DNA of 64,000 bases, from the NCBI RefSeq assembly GCF_000002875.2, contig NC_009387.2, positions 124,001 to 188,000 on the forward strand, read 5' to 3'. Of the stretch, positions 21,720 through 32,139 are shown in pieces. The stretch comes from Leishmania infantum JPCM5. Lineage: Eukaryota; Euglenozoa; Kinetoplastea; Trypanosomatida; Trypanosomatidae. The position numbers and the translations under genes are program-made. The notes beneath the pieces were generated by a model. That model was not told the DNA's origin and ran no database searches. It saw nothing but the letters and a program-made list of their open reading frames with translations. Positions within the stretch are counted from its first letter, which is position 1; each line of letters opens with the position of its first letter.

Positions 21720-22694
21720 TCATTCCGCCACGTTACACTGCCGAAAGAACTCGAACAGCACCGCGGAGGCCCGCTCCGCCAACGCCACCATCTCCGCATA
21801 CGCCTGCACGGGCACCCCCGGCCCGCGCATCCCCGCGCTGCCGCTCCCGACAGAACGCACCAGCTGCGCCAGCAAGCCTCCTCCGCACGCCGGGTTCGAG
21901 AAAGCAAAGACGCCGATGCTCACGCAGCGATGCTGGTCTTGCACCGACTGCGCTGCGTTGCGGCCTCGTAGTGGCATGGGCACGGCCGAGGACGTCGCGA
22001 CGGAGCTGGCGCCGGTGACAACCGCCTTCTCGGCTGCAGACGGGGCCGGGGCGGCGTAGCCTACCCCGAGGGATTCCTCAGCGCTAGTTGGATCCAGCAA
22101 GTACTCGTAGACACTGCCTGCTGATGAGGAGCCGTCGACGGAAGAATGGCGGTCTTGGGTAGGGCCGCTGGTCGAGTCTGCCCCACCGTCGTGCGTCACA
22201 ACTGCAACACACACCGCCGCCATCGTCGTGCGACACGGCAGGCCGGCATCCAGGAGCGCGGACATGACAGCGTTCAGCGCAACGGCAGGCAGACTGCCGT
22301 CGTCCCGGACGACAACGACGTCCACCACGAGCACGCATCGCGGGAAGCGCTCGCGAATGAAGACAGCGTTGAGGGTGGACTCCAGCAACGACCCCAGCGC
22401 CAGCGCGTCTGTGCGAGTGAGCACCTCCAGCTTCCTCTCCTCGTACAGTACCTTCTCCGCACCACCTGCGGCTGGGGCGAGCACGCCAGCGTGCTGGACG
22501 CGCACCTGCACGATGCACGTGTCGTACTCATCATTCTTGGCTACTGTTGGCCCGTGAATCGACGCCATCACCGCCGTCTGCCCCTGCGCGTACCAGCTGC
22601 TGCCGTCGAACGCGGTCATGTCCGAAAGCCTCATCTCCTTACCGCGCAGCTCAAGCGCGGTGCGCCCATCGCGGCGCGCGTACACGACAGCCAT
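21720..22694 (-). CDS. RRP41B: exosome RNase PH-like subunit (RRP46/RRP41B type)
   Basis: A 324-residue RNase PH-fold protein of the 3'-5' RNA exosome ring. It starts with the DGRTALELRG region, followed by SDMTAFDGSSWYAQGQTAVMASIHGP, the beta-rich start in which exosome RNase PH subunits carry S.....GS....G.T.V....GP. Next come YEERKLEVLTRTD, a CVLVVDVVVVRDDGSL strand pair and LNAVMSALLDAGLP, matching the EXOSC5/RRP46 pattern. A Gly/Ser/Pro-rich insertion (about residues 175-245) lies before the last strand-helix unit. Eukaryotic RNase PH exosome subunits are usually catalytically inert and structural, and I see no reason to predict activity here. The symbol rests on family resemblance and on my recollection that the T. 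brucei RRP41B gene is on chromosome 2; RRP46 is the equivalent name elsewhere. ATG at 22694. Confidence 0.78.
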   Translation of the reverse strand: MAVVYARRDGRTALELRGKEMRLSDMTAFDGSSWYAQGQTAVMASIHGPTVAKNDEYDTCIVQVRVQHAGVLAPAAGGAEKVLYEERKLEVLTRTDALALGSLLESTLNAVFIRERFPRCVLVVDVVVVRDDGSLPAVALNAVMSALLDAGLPCRTTMAAVCVAVVTHDGGADSTSGPTQDRHSSVDGSSSAGSVYEYLLDPTSAEESLGVGYAAPAPSAAEKAVVTGASSVATSSAVPMPLRGRNAAQSVQDQHRCVSIGVFAFSNPACGGGLLAQLVRSVGSGSAGMRGPGVPVQAYAEMVALAERASAVLFEFFRQCNVAE

Positions 22695-23365
22695 GGGCGC
22701 CGCGGACTAAGAAGGGGAAGAAGACACGGCGGCCGCAGGAGGCGGCACCGTTGGCGTCCTCGATCGAACTGTTATGATCGCCTTTCCGTGAACGCGTCGA
22801 GTGCTCTTTGCGCCCAACTCGTAAAAGCCTATCGCGTGCACAAAACAAAATCGGTGGAAGAGGTGTAGCCGTGCGCGCGCGTGTGTGTGTGTGTGTGTGT
22901 GTGTGCGGCGCATCGAGATCCCGTTGCACGAAGGGTTCGGGAAAGGAGACAGCGGTGAGAGGTGTTGGAAGAGCGGCAGGATAAGCGGAAGACCTTCTCG
23001 TGTTCACCGTGAAGGTTGCATGCACGTAAAGCACAAAGCAGATGTCATCGGCGCGTCGGCTATCGCCGGCGACACGCTTCGCTGCCCTACCTCCTTTTTC
23101 ATCGCCGTGGCTGTCGGTGAGTGCACGCGTGCGAACGTCGGCTGGAGGACGGGCGGGCGCCGTCGATGTCCTCCCTCAGCGCCGGCTGTCGTCCTACCGG
23201 CTGGCTCTGTTCCACGCGTGCGTGCGCGCCCGTCCTGTCCTACTCGTCTCCGTCGCACAGGTGCGCGCGCAGCAGCGTGCCGCGTGCATGCCAAGGCAGA
23301 GCCACAAATGCATGCAAGACAATGCGGCGGTGGTAGTCGGTCATCCGCGGACAGCTACCGTCTTG
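22695..23365. other. intergenic spacer
   Basis: Holds a (GT)n tract at 22880-22905; the rest is unremarkable GC-rich spacer between the exosome subunit and fucosyltransferase genes. No gene is supported. Confidence 0.6.
22880..22905. repeat. (GT)n microsatellite
   Basis: Uninterrupted GT dinucleotides, CA on the transcribed strand, about 190 bp upstream of the exosome subunit ATG. Confidence 0.9.
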
Positions 23366-26300
23366 CTATCCTTCGCGCCGCGTATGCGGGCCAGTGATGG
23401 TAGGCGCCGCTGAAGCCCGCGCCTGTGCTTCCTTCTTCTCCAGTGCCGCCGCGCAGATCGAGCAGACCGGGTGCGGCATGTACAACTTGCCGAGGAAGGC
23501 GTCACCGTAATCTTCCATGCGCTCCGCACGCCACCAGTCGAAGTAGCCGGCTTTCTCGACGAGCGTCGGATCCGCGTCGAGGGAGCGCAGGTACGCTGCA
23601 AGCTGCGCAAAGCCGTTCATCGGCGGCGGTGGCGGTGCTTGACTCCTTGCCGGCGCCGCTGCCGCCGCCAGCTCACGTTCATACGCCGGCGTCGGCGGGA
23701 CGCTACGGCGGTAGAAGTACTGTGAATACATGCCCCCCAGTGTTTTGAAGTCCTGCTGCGCCGGCGTCGTGGCGGGGGCCTCCTGAAATCTCTGCACTGC
23801 CCGCGGCAGATGCCCCGTCGTCGCGGCGCTGCTGCGCTGGCGAGCGGTGCGGTTCACATCTGCGCTGAAGCCCCACGCAGTGTTGGCGGTCAGCACCCAG
23901 TCCTGGTCATACCAGTAGCGCACGCGGCGCAGTGGTGTTCGGCTCGCATTCGCCAGTGCGGGAGGACGACGATGACGAGCATCTTTAGCGTCGTGACGCG
24001 GCGGTGGCGATGAGTTCAGGGTCGTGCGGAGGGTCTCCGTCGTTGGCAAGAATCTGGCCGACATCGTCGCAGCAGCCTCCGCTGCCTCCCGCACGTCCCT
24101 GTGCACATGTCGCAAGTACTCCCGTTGGCCGTGGCCTACGCAGTAAGCGTCCGTAGATGGTGACTGGGGTGCGGCACGCCGGGGATTAGCACCGCCGTTC
24201 TTGTCGGCCGTAACGACCGTCTCCTTGTCAGGAAGGGAGAGGTGCGCTAGCGCCGACGCAGGCGGCCACACCCCGGTCGGGGACGTGAACGGCTGCACAG
24301 CGGCGCCAGAGCCTGAAGTGCAGTTGCCCAAGCGGCCGGCACCGTGCGGTACGGCCTGCGGTAACTGGTTGTTGTCGGCCGTCGGCGCCGCTGGTACGGC
24401 GGTCTCTTTGGAGGGGTAGAGAAGGTAGTGATGGTTCGTGATGGCATGCGGCGTCTGCGCAGCGACCTCCTCCAGAGCCGTCGCCACTGTCCCGGCCATC
24501 CGAATGGCGCCGTCGCTGCGCTTAGCGGTCATTCCTGTCGTCACGTCCGCGCATCGTGCGGCCGCCGAGCGCGCCCGCAGCACCGCCGCATGCGTGCGCA
24601 AGACGTGCCTCGACACCGCCTCGTCCTCCTCGAGCAGGTCCAGCACGCGGCGCTCCTCCATCCGCCACGCCGTCTCGTTCAGGATGGGAAACATCTGCAG
24701 CACCGGGACGACGGAGAGGCCGTGCGACGGCACGTAGTCCGCGATGTTCATCGCTCCGATGAAAAGTGGCAGCGCACCCGACAGCAGGGCGTTGTAAACC
24801 TTCTCCGTGACGTAGTCGTCCTCCACCGTGTTCTCAAAGGCGAGGACGTAGCGGTACTTGCGGAAGACACAGCGCAGCTCGTGATCACGCCCGGCATGGG
24901 ACATGGGACGTGCCGCACTGCTGGTGCTGTTGCGGCCACCGACTCTCCCGTAGGCCGCTTGCATGGACGCCAGTGCGCTGTAGTGGTGCCGACGTAAAGC
25001 GTCGACGGCGCACTCGGATGGAAAGGGGAGATGCGCTCGCTGCGGGATGCCGCGCGTCGGCGTCGCGTCGCCGGGCAACGGCGCAGGTGGCGGTATGACG
25101 CATCGGCCGTAGTTGTGCACCGGATAATAGCGAGACAGCTCCGACAGCCACCACATGCGGCCGTGCCAGCAGTGGCTGATGGCGACCGCGATCGCCGGAA
25201 TTCGTCCGGTGGTGCCCGAAAACGGAAGCCGCATATCGTCCGCACTCTGCGGTCGGCCGCTGCCCCACTCCGCCGACGTCGGCGGGCGCCAGGAGACCGG
25301 CAGAGGAGGCACGTGAAGATTCTCGCCGCGCATCGGAAGCAGAAGCGGGTCGGCGCCGTGCAGCACCTCAAAGGCAAGCCGCGCCAGCGCACCAGTGGCG
25401 ATCGCGGGCCTTGCGGCCCCATGCCTCGGAGGCGGTGCCCACGGCAGCGCCACAGGCGCGTCCTGCGCCGTTACCGACACGGAGGCGTTTGCCGACTCTC
25501 CCTGCAGCCGCATCAGCAGAAGCCGCTGACGCCGCAGCTGGTTCAGGTAGACGACGAGCTGGAAGTCGCGCATGTAGTAGTGCGTCACGGTCCATGTGGC
25601 AAACTCGGTCCGCGGCTTCGCAGCCCCGCCGCCACGGCGACGGCTGGCTACGGCCAAGAGCCTCGAAAGCCGATCTGGTCGCCGCACCTTGTTTTGTAGG
25701 TAGACGGCATCGTACTGGAGCCAGTAAGAGGGCCGCATCGCGTAGCTGGGGAAGCTCTGCAGCGACTCCCCATAGATCGCAGCGGTGTGCAGCGGCAGCA
25801 GCCGAACGACGGACGCATCGCTGCTGTCGTTGTCCATGTGTAGCCGCGGAGAAGTGCCGGTATTGTTGGAGAAGAACAGCGGCGCTCCGCCCCCGGCGTG
25901 GGACAGCCATACATCCACAGAGAGCAGCAGCGCGCGATTCGTGTCGTCCTGGGCATCGTGCCCGCCGGGTTCAGGCGTGTCGAGGTCCCGTGGCGGGTTC
26001 AGCACCTTGCATGTGAACAGGTCCTCGCGTGTCACCGTGACCGTCGCACCAGCAGCAGCGTTGCTGCTGGTGGCAACACGAACGTGCCCAGCATCGACGT
26101 CCTCGAGCGCGACGTCCCACGATGAAGGCTCGGCACTGCTGCCACCATCAACCTCATCCTCCGCAGAGCCTCGAGCGTCTGCTGGTGCAGCACGTCGTCG
26201 ATGCCTGCGTGCCAGCCGTGGATGAACGCAGTGGAATATGCACCCGCTGCACCGCGCCGCGGCCATCGCCCGATCCTTCGCCGATGCGTCCGTTCGCTTC

Positions 26301-27550
26301 AGCAGCAACGCACGCAGCGGATCTAGATGGTAGATGGCATCCGCTGTGGATACATTGGGGACGTCGGTGCAGAGGTAGCTGTGAAAAGCCTTGGTCTGGT
26401 CCGTCACTGCAATGGTGATCTCAGGGGCCTCCCCGTCGCCGTCGAGGTGGTACGGCGCGACCCGAGAGGTGTCCCGCAGACGCCGCCGTTCCTCCTCGCT
26501 GGGTGGCACTGGGAACGGCAGGAGCGGCTCTCGACCCCTTGGGTCGGCCTGCCACTCCTGCTGTGTGCGGTGAGCAGCCGCCGTGATGGTCATCCACGGA
26601 AGCGCCTGTCGGTGCAGAAACAGCCGACTCAGCGGAGCCCGCATGACGCATGCGAGACGGGCTTCCGTTTGGTTTGCCATGACAAGGAAGCTGGACTTGT
26701 ACGGTACCGCCACCGCCGTCACCGCCGCGCTGAGGTTTGCCCAGGGGCCGTCGGGAACGCCTAGCAGGGACGTGGGCGGTAGGAGCGGCGACAGCGGCGC
26801 GTCGGTGAGCGCGTGTGCGACGGCACCACCGGCGACACCGCGGTTCTGCCGCTGCCGGAGCTGCGACACACGATGCCGCTCGACGGAGACGCCGTGCGCG
26901 TGACGGCACCACATCACCATCATCGCCAACTTGGGGTACAGAACCGCGGCTACGTCGGCAAGGGCGTCGTAGCCGTAGGCCATCAACGCTTGTGCAGCAC
27001 GCACAAGCGGCGCCATCGGTCGAAGACGGGAGAGAACGTGAAGGGAGCTGCTCTCATCGTCTTCGACCACGACCAGCTCCCCGGCAGCGCTGATGCGCAC
27101 CGCCGATGGCACGCAGATGCTGCAGCCTGCATCTGTGGCTACCGTAACAACGCCGAGGCGGCGCTCCAACGTTTGGGCCACGTACGGCGACACCGTATCA
27201 GCAAGCGTGACGTCGCCGATGAGGTCCTCGCCGGCACAGTCGCAGTCCAGCCACGGAGCCTGCAACTCCTCCAGTTGGTCGAGGCCCCCGCCACTGAGGA
27301 CGCTCCCCAGAACCCGAAAAGTCACACCTACGACGACATCCAGCAGCATCCCAGAGAGTACAAGAAGAGCCACCGAGGAGGCGCCGATGAAGGCAGCACG
27401 ACGCAGGAGCCGCGTCAAGAGCGTGGCTCGCGTCTCGTGGCGGCGTCGCTGGCCGCTGCGGTGGCGACGGCCGCTACCCTTGACGGCCTGCGTGCCGCAC
27501 GCCTCGTGATTCTCGGCATCTTCTCTCACTGCCTGAGGCCCGTCAGACAT
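23366..27550 (-). CDS. GT10-family fucosyltransferase-like type II membrane protein
   Basis: A 1,394-residue protein from the ATG at 27550. A short basic cytosolic tail is followed by one hydrophobic segment (about residues 50-80, SSVALLVLSGMLLDVVVG), then a long lumenal part: the type II layout of Golgi glycosyltransferases. Around residues 770-930 it carries GT10 alpha-1,3-fucosyltransferase motifs: an acceptor-side block ending HNYGRC, then KYRYVLAFENTVEDDYVTEK, VYNALLSGALPLFIG and DYVPSHG. The FEN..EDDYVTEK segment is the GDP-fucose binding hallmark. GT10 proteins are usually 350-500 residues, so this one carries very large N- and C-terminal additions and low-complexity inserts. The frame stays open upstream to an ATG at 27982, but those 144 codons are Ser/Leu/Arg-rich and look like translated 5'-UTR. 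Likely role: fucosylation of glycoconjugates in the secretory pathway; the acceptor is unknown. Confidence 0.82.
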   Translation of the reverse strand: MSDGPQAVREDAENHEACGTQAVKGSGRRHRSGQRRRHETRATLLTRLLRRAAFIGASSVALLVLSGMLLDVVVGVTFRVLGSVLSGGGLDQLEELQAPWLDCDCAGEDLIGDVTLADTVSPYVAQTLERRLGVVTVATDAGCSICVPSAVRISAAGELVVVEDDESSSLHVLSRLRPMAPLVRAAQALMAYGYDALADVAAVLYPKLAMMVMWCRHAHGVSVERHRVSQLRQRQNRGVAGGAVAHALTDAPLSPLLPPTSLLGVPDGPWANLSAAVTAVAVPYKSSFLVMANQTEARLACVMRAPLSRLFLHRQALPWMTITAAAHRTQQEWQADPRGREPLLPFPVPPSEEERRRLRDTSRVAPYHLDGDGEAPEITIAVTDQTKAFHSYLCTDVPNVSTADAIYHLDPLRALLLKRTDASAKDRAMAAARCSGCIFHCVHPRLARRHRRRAAPADARGSAEDEVDGGSSAEPSSWDVALEDVDAGHVRVATSSNAAAGATVTVTREDLFTCKVLNPPRDLDTPEPGGHDAQDDTNRALLLSVDVWLSHAGGGAPLFFSNNTGTSPRLHMDNDSSDASVVRLLPLHTAAIYGESLQSFPSYAMRPSYWLQYDAVYLQNKVRRPDRLSRLLAVASRRRGGGAAKPRTEFATWTVTHYYMRDFQLVVYLNQLRRQRLLLMRLQGESANASVSVTAQDAPVALPWAPPPRHGAARPAIATGALARLAFEVLHGADPLLLPMRGENLHVPPLPVSWRPPTSAEWGSGRPQSADDMRLPFSGTTGRIPAIAVAISHCWHGRMWWLSELSRYYPVHNYGRCVIPPPAPLPGDATPTRGIPQRAHLPFPSECAVDALRRHHYSALASMQAAYGRVGGRNSTSSAARPMSHAGRDHELRCVFRKYRYVLAFENTVEDDYVTEKVYNALLSGALPLFIGAMNIADYVPSHGLSVVPVLQMFPILNETAWRMEERRVLDLLEEDEAVSRHVLRTHAAVLRARSAAARCADVTTGMTAKRSDGAIRMAGTVATALEEVAAQTPHAITNHHYLLYPSKETAVPAAPTADNNQLPQAVPHGAGRLGNCTSGSGAAVQPFTSPTGVWPPASALAHLSLPDKETVVTADKNGGANPRRAAPQSPSTDAYCVGHGQREYLRHVHRDVREAAEAAATMSARFLPTTETLRTTLNSSPPPRHDAKDARHRRPPALANASRTPLRRVRYWYDQDWVLTANTAWGFSADVNRTARQRSSAATTGHLPRAVQRFQEAPATTPAQQDFKTLGGMYSQYFYRRSVPPTPAYERELAAAAAPARSQAPPPPPMNGFAQLAAYLRSLDADPTLVEKAGYFDWWRAERMEDYGDAFLGKLYMPHPVCSICAAALEKKEAQARASAAPTITGPHTRREG

Positions 27551-28676
27551 GCAAAGCCGGCTAGCAGCTGCGCGGGCGAGAGATGCGCACCATGGTGGGG
27601 CTGATGCCAGCGCAGAGGAGCGAGAGGCAACACTACGCACAGGACGCGAGGAGAGCAGCCGAGTCCAGCCGCGCCGCGCCGCGCACAGTGACGATAATAA
27701 GGATGGACACACGGAGGGGAGTCGCAGACAGCGCCTCCACAGACAGCTCGAGGGGGCCGCTAGAGGTGTGGCAGAAAGAAACACAATGCCCGCTCCCGCC
27801 CGTACGCACGTCACCTCCGTCTCGTCTTCGCGCTCCTCGCCATGGTTGTGATGGTGGGCTTCGTCGAGAAAGGGCGTGGTAGGCACCCGCGCAGACACAC
27901 ACGCCATTTCGCCGCCGCCACCGCTGCTGACACTGCGCACAGCCGCCGCATCTGGGTGTCGCTCGCCTGTGCGACGCTTCATCGTGGCGATTCCGCCGTG
28001 CAGCTGGCGCTGAGAGCACGTGTGCCTGCACAGGGGGAGGGGGGAAGGGAGAGGGGAGGGTCGCCTGCCACTATGGAACGAAGGGAAAGGCGGGAGGGAG
28101 AGGGTTCACTGTTGTGGTGTCTGTTGGGCCCTCGCTCCCTGCGCTGCCCGGTCCGTTTTCTACCCTATCTGTTACCAGGCATGCAGCATCGCTCGTGTCG
28201 ATGTGGCTGCCGCGCGTTGGCCCACCTCGCTACGCGGAAATCGGAGGGCGAGCGAGCGTGAAAGGAAGAGATGCCGCTGCGCGCGTGCCTCTTACTTCTC
28301 TGCATGTGAGAGGGCGGGGTAGAGGTGATGAGGGGCAGAGCTGAATCTGCAACTATGGCCCGTGCTCGCGGTCCCCCTCGTGAGATGGGAAGGGCGCCCC
28401 AGCAGATGCTGTTTGCACTGAGGAAGGTGCGGCGTGCGAGGGCAGAACGCAGGAGGCGCTGCACGGCGGCCGTGCAGAGAAGCGCACACGCGGACGCCAA
28501 CACATAGCGATGGGCATTAACAAAGAAAAAGACAGAGAGAGAGAGCGAGAAGGATCTCAGCGCACGACCATCCAGGCTGACGCACACACACGCACAAGCG
28601 TGCCCTCGCCGGTGCACTGCGAGAGCGTGAGATGGATAAACCAGGCGCCCGGCGCACCGCGTCGGACGTCTACGCA

Positions 28677-28695
28677 GATATATATATATATATAT
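28677..28695. repeat. (TA)n microsatellite
   Basis: Uninterrupted TA dinucleotides in the spacer between the UAA transporter and fucosyltransferase genes. Confidence 0.9.
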
Positions 28696-29102
28696 TAGTT
28701 TCCCTTTCACACGACTGACAGGAGAGGTGAGCGCAACAGCAAACCTACGCGCCCATGGTGTGCAGCCTCGATGATGTCCCTCACCCGCCATGGAATAAGG
28801 AGAGAGAGTGGTGGTGGTGGTTCGGTGGTCTACGGGCAATGTAGCGAGCGCGCCGATCTCAATCACGGAGAGGGGGCAAGGAGGAGGGGCGAACGTTGTG
28901 TAGAGGGTACGAGCGGGCAACGAGTTGGGCTCGCACACGCTGCGAGAGCGAGAGCGAGAGCGGCATGCGGAGACCCGCCAGAAGGAGCCGGAGCACCTGA
29001 GGGAGGGAGGGTTCAGAGGGGAGGGAGAGGGAGTGCAGGAAGCATCACGCCAGCACGCACGCGTGCGCAGACGAATGGGCGCACCCCTCCCGCTCCTCCA
29101 CA

Positions 29103-29103
29103 G

Positions 29104-29132
<29 letters not shown>
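29103..29132. repeat. (CA)n microsatellite
   Basis: About 14 CA dinucleotides, 90 bp beyond the stop of the UAA-type transporter gene and therefore probably in its 3'-UTR. Confidence 0.9.
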
Positions 29133-29137
<5 letters not shown>

Positions 29138-29220
29138 AGGCACACACATCTACAGACACTCTCCTTGCATCTTGTGCTCGTCGCCTCCCTGCGCGGTCGT
29201 GCACGCTGCCCCCACCCCAT

Positions 29221-32139
29221 TTACACGCCGCATCGCCGACGCCGCTGCAACTCGTACCAGACAACACCACCCATCACCCCCACCATCCCGACCCCGTGCA
29301 GCAGGGTGAAGCGGCGACCGTACAGGAGAAAGCTCAGCAAGATCGTCAGCGCCTTGCGCACGCTTGTCACAATGACGGCCATCACGCCGGTGAACTCAGC
29401 AAGAATGCGCAGCAGACACAGCGTGCCCATCACGCTCGTCACGGACGCCAACGCGATGAGCAGGAAGAATAGGGAGAGGGAAAAAGGTTCCGTCGACGGC
29501 GGCGGCGGCGGCGGCGGTGCGGACGACGCCCCCCATGGCGGCCCTGTGGAAAGGGCTGCGAGCCGCTGCAGCTGCGGTCGGCGAGCCATCAATGCGGTGC
29601 ACTCTACGGGCAGAGCGGCATTATCAGTGCGCCGTGATGCGGCCAAGAGACGCTCGCATGCGGCCAGCTGGCGAGCCTCCGCGGCGGTCAGAGCGCCGAC
29701 AACGCCGCCATCGGCCTCGACCGCGGTGGACATCGCATTGGAGCCCATAAAGCTCCATAGAAGCAACAGAAAACGGCTGCACAGCCACGAGGCGCTGAGG
29801 CCACCGGCGTAGAGAAACGTGGCGATGCCGTTTACCATGAAGAGTAACTCCTGTGGCGAAGCCGGTATCCGCACCGGCGGCTCCGTCGCCGAAGCTGCGG
29901 GCACCGTGGGCCGCGTCGATGATGCCGCCACTGCGGCTTGTGTGCGAGACGACAACATCGGCGGGCAAGGCGACAAGGAATGTTGTCGATGGGATGTGTG
30001 GTGCGGCAGCAGCACTGCCCCACGTTGCACGTCCGCCAGCGGGCGCGCCGTCTCCCCTGCTGCGCGCTCGTGCCTGTGTGCTCCTCGATTCGACCTGCGT
30101 GGCGGCCCTGCCGTTGCGTGAAAGCAATGAACCTCCTCCAGCACATAGATGATGCAGTCGAGGGCGTTCGACGCCAGAACCCCTGCCACGCCGATCAGTG
30201 TGACTATCCAAAGAGTCGAGAGGCGGGAAACCTCTGCGGCCACCGACTGCAGCGGGGAAAGAGGCGAAGAAGCGAAGGGAGACGACAGCGGCAGCGGCAG
30301 TGCCGCGCCCGCCTGCGCCAGCCCAGTGGCGATGCTCCGGCTGTCCCTGAGGTTGGCTGCCGCAGCTGCGTCGGCAGCGACAGCATATCGGCCTGTGAGA
30401 GAGGCGGACGCGGGCCCTCGCGGCCTGTCGGCGAGAATGTGTCGCTCTGCCGCCACCTCCGCCGACGCCGCCTTAGCCAGCGCGGCTAGGCGTTCTTTGG
30501 AGTCGCTGGTCTCTGCAGAGGCTTGCATATCCAGTTGAAAGGCGTAAGTGAACGAAATCAGCCCAGCAACGATGACGGCGCACGCCATGATCTCCGTGTC
30601 TCGCAGGAGGCGTCGCAGCTGATACACAAGCCATGCGCCCGCGGCGCGTAACATCTCGAACGCAGAAAGGCCACCATCAATACTGCCGTTGTGCGGCACG
30701 GGCTGGCGCAAGCCTGTGGCAGCCGAGACGTGGCCCCGTTTATCGCTGGGCGATCTGGCCGATCGGAAAGCGCAACGGTGCGCAAGAGAGGAGGCACACG
30801 CGCAGGCGCACGACCATTCTCTCGAGGTGCGCCATCGCGACAAGCCATCGATGCCGTGCTGGCACCAGAAGCGCGGCCACCACCACGAACGCCCGCGCGA
30901 GCCGCTGCTGCTGCTGCTGCAGGTGCGGCTCGCGCCCCACCACGATCGCCGCTGGTCATCCTCAAGCGGGTGCGAAGATGCGAGGGTCCGCCCCGCTGGG
31001 GGCGACACATCGACGACGACAGTCGAAAAGTCTGTCGATGGCGACGAAGAGGAGCAGCCGTGTCCACGCCGCTGCGACTCATCGCGCAGGTGGCGCTCGC
31101 CCGTGCCGGGGGCCTTGTCGTCCGCTAACAGCTCAGAGTCCCCGCCCTCACTGGATGCGCCGTCGCGTCGATCTGGCGCAGCGACGGCGCTCCACCGATG
31201 GGTAACGCTGTCCGCATCGTCGTCAGAGTCTGTCTCGTTCTCCGAACCTGGGGCAGCTGCCTCGGGGCTGTCGCGCATCCACCAGCGGTGCACCACGACC
31301 ATGCAGAGCAGCTTGCTCGACTTGAAGATTACTTGCAGGGAGTAGCTGAGGAAGAAGGACGTGCGGTTCGTGAGGTACAGGCTACACGACAGGAGCACGG
31401 CAATGCGCACGTACCAGCGAGTAGCAACGGTGGACGGATGGAACACGCGGCGGATCGTCGAGCGCCATGAGGCACCGCTCGTGGATGGGGAGTCGTGCGC
31501 CGCGCCTAGAGTGAGCGCAGACCCCTTGCCACGGTCTGCAGCTACCGCGACGGGTACGGCTTCCACCACGCTCGTGGGCGCCCCTCGGCCGTCGCCGTGC
31601 GGGCGTGAGCGCTCTTGCCCGTGAGGTAGGTGTCCAGCGGCGCAGACGGCACCTGGTGAATGGCCCACTGCATCGCCAAGGCACCACCCCTGCTTGTTGC
31701 TGCTGCCGCCCACCCCATGAGCTGGATTCGAGAGCGGCCCATGAGGCGACGCCTCCGCCGTCCCTGCCCCCACTGCCGTCGCGGCCGACCGGCCATGCGG
31801 GCCTTGATGCTCAGACGCGGCTCGCCGAGGCAGCTGGTGGTACCAGCCCCACACAAGGAGCAGCCCCACGAGCACTGTCGTGCAGAATGTCTCCCCGCAC
31901 GAGAGGAGTAACAAATTCGTGAAGCCGGGCAAGTGAAAGATCGTCTCCTGCAGGGCGGAGGTGAGGACATGGAAGACAAGCACACCAGCGGCAAGCGCGC
32001 ACAGCCGCTGCGTCGTCGGCTGTCTTGGTGGTGGCGGGCACGAAGATGACGAGGGCCTCTGCCCGTCCGGTTGCTGCGACAGCATCGTCTCATGCGAGTT
32101 GGCGCTTGCTGAAGGGGAAACACAGCGCTGACGGTCCAT
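29221..32139 (-). CDS. UAA/SLC35B-like nucleotide-sugar or PAPS transporter
   Basis: A 972-residue polytopic membrane protein. The first helix block holds LQETIFHLPGFTNLLLLSCGETF; a later one has LTNRTSFFLSYSLQVIFKSSKLL, matching the UAA-family motif in which a Gln-Val-x-Phe-Lys-Ser helix lines the transport path. The last helices include GTLCLLRILAEFTGVMAVIVTSVRKALTILLSF in outline (Arg-Lys pair after the helix) and end in a basic tail. UAA/SLC35B proteins carry UDP-sugars or PAPS from cytosol into the Golgi or ER lumen by antiport. Usual length is 320-430 residues; here Ser/Arg/Ala-rich loops of about 100-240 residues are inserted between helices. The open frame begins at a GTG (32205); the ATG at 32139 is used. 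Proximity to a fucosyltransferase-like gene is suggestive but need not be functional. Substrate not predictable. Confidence 0.8.
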   Translation of the reverse strand: MDRQRCVSPSASANSHETMLSQQPDGQRPSSSSCPPPPRQPTTQRLCALAAGVLVFHVLTSALQETIFHLPGFTNLLLLSCGETFCTTVLVGLLLVWGWYHQLPRRAASEHQGPHGRSAATAVGAGTAEASPHGPLSNPAHGVGGSSNKQGWCLGDAVGHSPGAVCAAGHLPHGQERSRPHGDGRGAPTSVVEAVPVAVAADRGKGSALTLGAAHDSPSTSGASWRSTIRRVFHPSTVATRWYVRIAVLLSCSLYLTNRTSFFLSYSLQVIFKSSKLLCMVVVHRWWMRDSPEAAAPGSENETDSDDDADSVTHRWSAVAAPDRRDGASSEGGDSELLADDKAPGTGERHLRDESQRRGHGCSSSSPSTDFSTVVVDVSPPAGRTLASSHPLEDDQRRSWWGASRTCSSSSSGSRGRSWWWPRFWCQHGIDGLSRWRTSREWSCACACASSLAHRCAFRSARSPSDKRGHVSAATGLRQPVPHNGSIDGGLSAFEMLRAAGAWLVYQLRRLLRDTEIMACAVIVAGLISFTYAFQLDMQASAETSDSKERLAALAKAASAEVAAERHILADRPRGPASASLTGRYAVAADAAAAANLRDSRSIATGLAQAGAALPLPLSSPFASSPLSPLQSVAAEVSRLSTLWIVTLIGVAGVLASNALDCIIYVLEEVHCFHATAGPPRRSNRGAHRHERAAGETARPLADVQRGAVLLPHHTSHRQHSLSPCPPMLSSRTQAAVAASSTRPTVPAASATEPPVRIPASPQELLFMVNGIATFLYAGGLSASWLCSRFLLLLWSFMGSNAMSTAVEADGGVVGALTAAEARQLAACERLLAASRRTDNAALPVECTALMARRPQLQRLAALSTGPPWGASSAPPPPPPPSTEPFSLSLFFLLIALASVTSVMGTLCLLRILAEFTGVMAVIVTSVRKALTILLSFLLYGRRFTLLHGVGMVGVMGGVVWYELQRRRRCGV

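Larger units (their letters stand above)
27551..29220. other. intergenic spacer and possible 5'-UTR of the fucosyltransferase gene
   Basis: Includes the upstream-open frame 27551-27982 described under the fucosyltransferase gene, purine-rich runs (28021-28110, 28985-29040), a TA run and a CA run. The transcribed strand at 27600-27670 is pyrimidine-rich with several AGs, consistent with a splice acceptor just upstream of the ATG at 27550. No additional gene is supported. Confidence 0.6.
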
